DNA of 64,000 bases from GCA-003244245 sp050699515 (GTDB lineage: Bacteria > Actinomycetota > Actinomycetes > Mycobacteriales > Pseudonocardiaceae): NCBI GenBank assembly GCA_050699515.1, contig JBOHFF010000116.1, forward strand, positions 1 to 64,000. Direction: 5' to 3'. The notes beneath the pieces are model-generated. The model saw only the letters and a program-made list of their open reading frames with translations. It made no database searches and was not told the origin of the DNA. Positions 60,851 to 64,000 of this stretch are shown in pieces (position 1 is the stretch's first letter; every line of letters starts with the position of its first letter). The position numbers were made by a program, and so were the translations under genes.

Positions 60851-61551
60851 CCCTCCGCCTCCCGCCTGGGCGCTGCCAGCGGGCCCTCATCCGACCCGAG
60901 GGTCCGCTAATCGTCCTCAGAGCCATCGGGTCCGCCAGCCCGGCCCGCCTCACAGTCGCAACTCAACGACTGTCGACCGCAGCGCGGATACTCCTCCACA
61001 TCGCAGCTCTCACCGTGAAACTGCCCGGGGAGCGCAGCGTAGTCATGACAAGTGGACGGCGTCCGCTCTCCCCATCCGTCTTCTCAGGTTAATCCGTATT
61101 CAATATCTCTTACGGCGCGCCAATGTTCCAAAAACCTTCCCTTCGTGCGTCAATGTGTGGCCTTAAGAAGGCTTCGACAAATAGGGCTACCACGGCAGAC
61201 TTTCCTGCCGATAGCAGCAAATTCCACACAATGCTCAAGTTGGACTCTCACCTACTGGTTGCATTTCTGAAGGATTGGCGGAGTCGCGTGGTAGTTCGCT
61301 GAGCCCTCCGTGCAAGACCTGATTTTTGCGGCCTTTGTCACACGCTGGTCGCTTCGTAGGTTTCAGGTGTTACGGGGTGCTGGGCGGGTTCTGTCAGCCG
61401 GGCGCCGCGCGGGGACCGGCCGCCAGGCGCCGCCTTGAAGAGGGAAGGAGATTCTGAACGCACGGATTCAGACTCTCTGTGGGGCTCGGTGGCTCCCCCT
61501 TTGTACCTACTGGCCGCAGTCACGGTCCTCCGAGGTGGAGCCGGCTTCGGA
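60851..61551. other. Non-coding or decayed stretch
   Basis: No credible gene. 61080-61330 is AT-richer; the reverse strand there reads NLLLSAGKSAVVALFVEAF without a start, possibly a gene fragment. The remainder shows no coding character. Confidence 0.5.
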
Positions 61552-61675
61552 GTGCGCGCCAAGCTGCGTTCGTCGATCAGGCGACTGCTCATCAAACACG
61601 GCTGCCCCCGGACAAGCAGCCCGGCGCGATCAAGCTGGTGCTGGAGCAGATGGAATCCATGGCCCGCGATACGCC
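61552..61675 (+). pseudogene. hsdR remnant, distal piece on the opposite strand
   Basis: The plus strand reads VRAKLRSSIRRLLIKHGCP, then after a one-base shift near 61609 DKQPGAIKLVLEQMESMA, the last part of type I R subunits. In intact proteins this directly follows VRTDW, the end of the minus-strand piece at 60105. The two pieces therefore come from one gene split by rearrangement. Confidence 0.8.
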
Positions 61676-61759
61676 GCCGAACGCACATGAACGACCCGCC
61701 TTATCGCGGATGCGGCACCGTCGTGCCAGCGTGGCGTAGCTCATCGGGACATGCAGGGT

Positions 61760-62119
61760 CACACCCGAGCTGCGTACGCTCATCTCCGCCGGCGACGCTT
61801 GAGCGCCGAGGAACTGGTGGCACGACACCGCAGACTGCCGCGAGTGGACCACGCATGCATGCGCATGCATGCATGCGCATGCATGGAAAAGCTCGGTGCG
61901 GCCGTCGTCGACTTTGACCCGCTGCCTTTCGACGGCGACGCTGCCGCCCGATACGGGACATTGGTTGCGCTGGCCGTCGCCGCTGGCCGCGATCCACGGC
62001 CCCGCACGATGGATCTGATGATCGCCGCGATCGCCTCGACCAGGGACGTCCCGCTGTACACGCGTAACGCGGACGACTTCAAGGGCTTGGACAGTGTCAT
62101 GACCGTGATCGCAGTGTGA
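61760..62119 (+). pseudogene. vapBC-type toxin-antitoxin remnant, fused by deletion
   Basis: The first part (RLSAEELVARHRRLPRVD) resembles the end of a VapB-like antitoxin. After a GCATGCAT palindrome the frame continues from the ATG at 61883 as the C-terminal half of a PIN toxin: GAAVVDFDPLPFDGDAAARYG, RTMDLMIAAIAS, PLYTRNADDFKGLD, ending at 62119. The N-terminal half of the PIN domain, with its first acidic residues, is missing, so a toxic nuclease is unlikely. Confidence 0.65.
61854..61885. repeat. 32-bp perfect palindrome of alternating pyrimidine-purine
   Basis: CATGCATGCG repeated in mirrored register gives a completely self-complementary 32-bp run in which every step alternates pyrimidine and purine, the pattern prone to Z-DNA or cruciform formation. 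It sits at the join between antitoxin and toxin fragments. Confidence 0.9.
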
Positions 62120-62219
62120 TCATCTCCTGCGGTCGCCCAGGCGCATTCGTCGACCAGGAGCGCGGATCGCCCAGTTTTATACGGCGGATCGCCCACGCCG
62201 TGTGTGGCATCCTGCTTCG

Positions 62220-63482
62220 GTGGACGTTGTCGGACTGCCTGCAGAGCTACCGCGTTTCCTCCGCCGGCAGGTCGGGGAGGCGCTGGCCGACACCCGGGTG
62301 GTTGGCATCGTCGGGCCCCGGCAGGCTGGGAAGTCGACCCTGGTGCTCGACATCGTCGCGGGCACAGCGGGTGCGGTCTATGTGTCGCTGGACGACCGTG
62401 AGGCCCGCGCGGCGGCGAGCGCGGATCCGGCCGGATTCGTCGAGGGACGGCCAGGGATGTTGGCGATCGACGAGGTGCAGCGGGTGCCTGAGCTGCTGCT
62501 GGCGATCAAATCGACGGTGGACCGTGACCGGCGAGCGGGTCGTTTCCTGGTCACTGGCTCCTCACAGCTCAGCGCGAACCGGGGTGTCTCGGAGACGCTG
62601 AGTGGCCGCATCGAGCGGCTGACGCTGTGGCCGTTCAGCCAGGACGAGTTGGCCGGGCGCCGCAGTGGCTTCCTGGAACACTTGCTCGACGCGACGTTCC
62701 CGGGGACATTCGCCAGTCCGCTGTCGAAGCGGGATTACCTGGACCGGGCGCTGGCCGGTGGGTTTCCCGAGGCAATGGCCCGGCAGGATCATCGCCGGGA
62801 TGCCTGGTTCGCTTCCTACGTGCAGACCGTCGTGGAGCGGGAGGCCCCGGGGATCGCCGCTTCTCCCCGGACTGCGGAGCTGCCCCGGTTGCTGCGGCTG
62901 GTCGCAGCCCGTCAGGCTTCGATCCTCAACGTTGCCGATCTCGCTGCCGACGCCCAGTTGCCCCGCTCCAGCGTGCAACGTTACCTGGACGTCCTCGAAG
63001 CGGTCTTCCTCAGCGTGCGCCTTCCCGCTTGGTCGCCCAACCTGAGCCAGCGCGAGATCCGGGCACCGAAGATCCTGCTGACAGACCCGGGCCTGGCCGC
63101 GCATCTGCGCCAGGCCCGGGTCGAGACCCTGGTGCGGCCAGAGCTGGCCGCGGGAGCCGACGGTCCGATCGTCGAGGGCTTCGTCGTCGCCGAGTTGCTG
63201 CGCCAGGCGGAGTGGTCACCGCGGCGGCCGCGGCTGAGCCACTACCGCGACCGGGACTCCCTTGAGGTGGACCTGGTCATCGAGGCGGGCGGGCGGGTGG
63301 CCGCGGTGGAGATCAAAGCGGGCGCCGCAGCCGACCCGGCCGCGGTGCGCAACCTCGCCCGGCTGCGGGACAGGCTCGGCGCCCGCTTCGCCGCCGGTGT
63401 CGTCCTGCACACCGGCGCCCGCGGGGGCACCCTCGGCGACCGCCTGTTCGCGCTGCCGATCGCTGCGCTGTGGGAGCTGTGA
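62220..63482 (+). CDS. AAA ATPase with DUF4143 domain
   Basis: 420 residues from the GTG at 62220 (GTG 62202 possible). Walker A is GIVGPRQAGKSTLV. Walker B is MLAIDEVQRVPELL, followed by FLVTGSSQL. The C-terminal DUF4143 part has ILLTDPGLAAHL, IVEGFVVAELLRQ and a nuclease-like core DLVIEAGGRVAAVEIKAGA. Stand-alone proteins of this AAA_14 type are widespread, often mobile and of unknown role; the end resembles restriction-like folds. It is intact, unlike the debris to its left. Confidence 0.88.
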   Translation: MDVVGLPAELPRFLRRQVGEALADTRVVGIVGPRQAGKSTLVLDIVAGTAGAVYVSLDDREARAAASADPAGFVEGRPGMLAIDEVQRVPELLLAIKSTVDRDRRAGRFLVTGSSQLSANRGVSETLSGRIERLTLWPFSQDELAGRRSGFLEHLLDATFPGTFASPLSKRDYLDRALAGGFPEAMARQDHRRDAWFASYVQTVVEREAPGIAASPRTAELPRLLRLVAARQASILNVADLAADAQLPRSSVQRYLDVLEAVFLSVRLPAWSPNLSQREIRAPKILLTDPGLAAHLRQARVETLVRPELAAGADGPIVEGFVVAELLRQAEWSPRRPRLSHYRDRDSLEVDLVIEAGGRVAAVEIKAGAAADPAAVRNLARLRDRLGARFAAGVVLHTGARGGTLGDRLFALPIAALWEL

Positions 63483-63538
63483 GTCGCAGCTGGGGCGACC
63501 TTGACATTTCTCGCGAGCCGCACGGCGTCATCCGCCAG

Positions 63539-63914
63539 TCAGCAGCGGATGATCGCCACGGATCGTCCCGCCACGCTGGCCAGGTGTTGGATGTCCTGAG
63601 GGTCGCTGGTGAGGATGCGGTCGCCGGAGCGGGCGACCAGCACCAGCGTGGCATCGATCGGGTCCCAGGTACTCGCCTCACCGATCAACACCCCGGCCGC
63701 CCTCATCATCCACTGTGCGCACGTCGACGCCGCGAAGCAGCCGCGCCAGCCGCACCTGCCGGCCCCGGGGATCGCGCCACGCCTGGGCCACGACGATCGC
63801 GCTGCTGCGCAGCCCCACACCATGGCGCTGGGCAACCCGGAGCCGGGCGATCAGGGCACGGTTATCGCGTTCGGCGGCCGAGAAGGCGCCGGCGTCGAGG
63901 ATGAGCGCGCTCAC
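63539..63914 (-). pseudogene. PIN-domain (VapC-like) toxin with frameshift
   Basis: It begins at the GTG 63914 with SALILDAGAF, the first PIN Asp, and LIARLRVAQRHGVGLRSSAIVVAQAWRDPRG. Near 63690-63705 the frame shifts and the rest, AAGVLIGEASTWDPIDATLVLVARSGDRILTSDP to the stop at 63539, continues in another frame with the remaining Asp residues. One indel separates it from an intact toxin. Its start overlaps the stop of an antitoxin gene (GTGA). Confidence 0.75.
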
Positions 63915-64000
63915 GCCGCCGGATCCGCCATCCGCAGTCCGAGTTCCCGCTCGGCGCGTTCCAGCTCCGCCGCGGTCAAGGCCCCGTGGTCGCGCTCCCA
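63911..64000 (-). CDS. Antitoxin, C-terminal 29 residues (partial)
   Basis: The visible end of a leftward gene whose start lies beyond the window: WERDHGALTAAELERAERELGL then RMADPAA and stop. The 4-nt GTGA overlap with the PIN gene is the classic antitoxin-toxin arrangement. The family cannot be assigned from this tail. Confidence 0.6.
   Translation of the reverse strand, partial: WERDHGALTAAELERAERELGLRMADPAA

Noticed and set aside
61338..61688. 116-codon reverse ORF opposite the distal hsdR fragment
   Set aside because: The plus strand carries recognisable HsdR sequence there; the reverse frame has no ribosome site or family.

Overview
The window is high-GC, densely packed actinobacterial DNA. 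A BldM-type regulator, an ESX-4 type VII secretion locus, a SARP/STAND regulator, a stand-alone B12 subunit of an acyl-CoA mutase and many DUF397/DUF5753/DUF3558 genes point to a mycelial member of the Pseudonocardiales (Saccharopolyspora/Pseudonocardia-like). The genus is an inference. Much of the gene order matches the mycobacterial stretch esxT/esxU-rplM-rpsI-glmM-glmS-nnr-alr-tsaEBD-groESL1-sigD-guaB-guaB3-choD-guaA.

Layout. 1-3.2 kb: a leftward cassette with a DUF3558 lipoprotein, small helical proteins, an alpha/beta hydrolase and a DUF397/DUF5753 regulator pair. 3.7-13.3 kb: ESX-4 parts (eccC, then esxU/esxT), separated by a VOC protein, a 1015-residue SARP-NB-ARC-TPR regulator and an ECF sigma factor. 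An ECF-type promoter motif lies just before esxU. 13.5-32.7 kb: the housekeeping core, with ribosomal proteins, GlcNAc-6-P/UDP-GlcNAc supply (glmM, glmS), NAD(P)HX repair, alanine racemase, t6A tRNA modification, PhoD, groES-groEL1 under a CIRCE operator, bldM, sigD and its anti-sigma factor. 32.3-40.5 kb: GMP synthesis (guaB, guaB3, guaA) with a ChoD-like oxidase and a DUF222/HNH nuclease whose start codon sits in a perfect LexA box.

40.6-50 kb is an accessory island. It holds two CHAT-domain (caspase-like) genes, one complete (CHAT, TPR-like, seven-blade WD40) and one reduced in frame to CHAT plus about 1.5 WD40 blades. Between them are a frameshifted XRE/TPR regulator and an internally deleted methyltransferase. 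Beyond them are a low-GC Sll1717-type P-loop ATPase and an ISL3 transposase remnant. This is the best candidate for a little-described system in the window.

50-58.7 kb is metabolism: glpD, a biotin carboxylase/BCCP, an M23 peptidase, a lipase, icmB and sucCD, plus a second LexA box ahead of a small cysteine protein. 58.7-64 kb holds a DUF6350 membrane protein and then a scrapyard: an hsdR 3' end split onto opposite strands as if by one inversion, vapBC debris joined across a 32-bp Z-DNA-prone palindrome, a DUF4143 ATPase and a frameshifted PIN toxin with its antitoxin running off the end.
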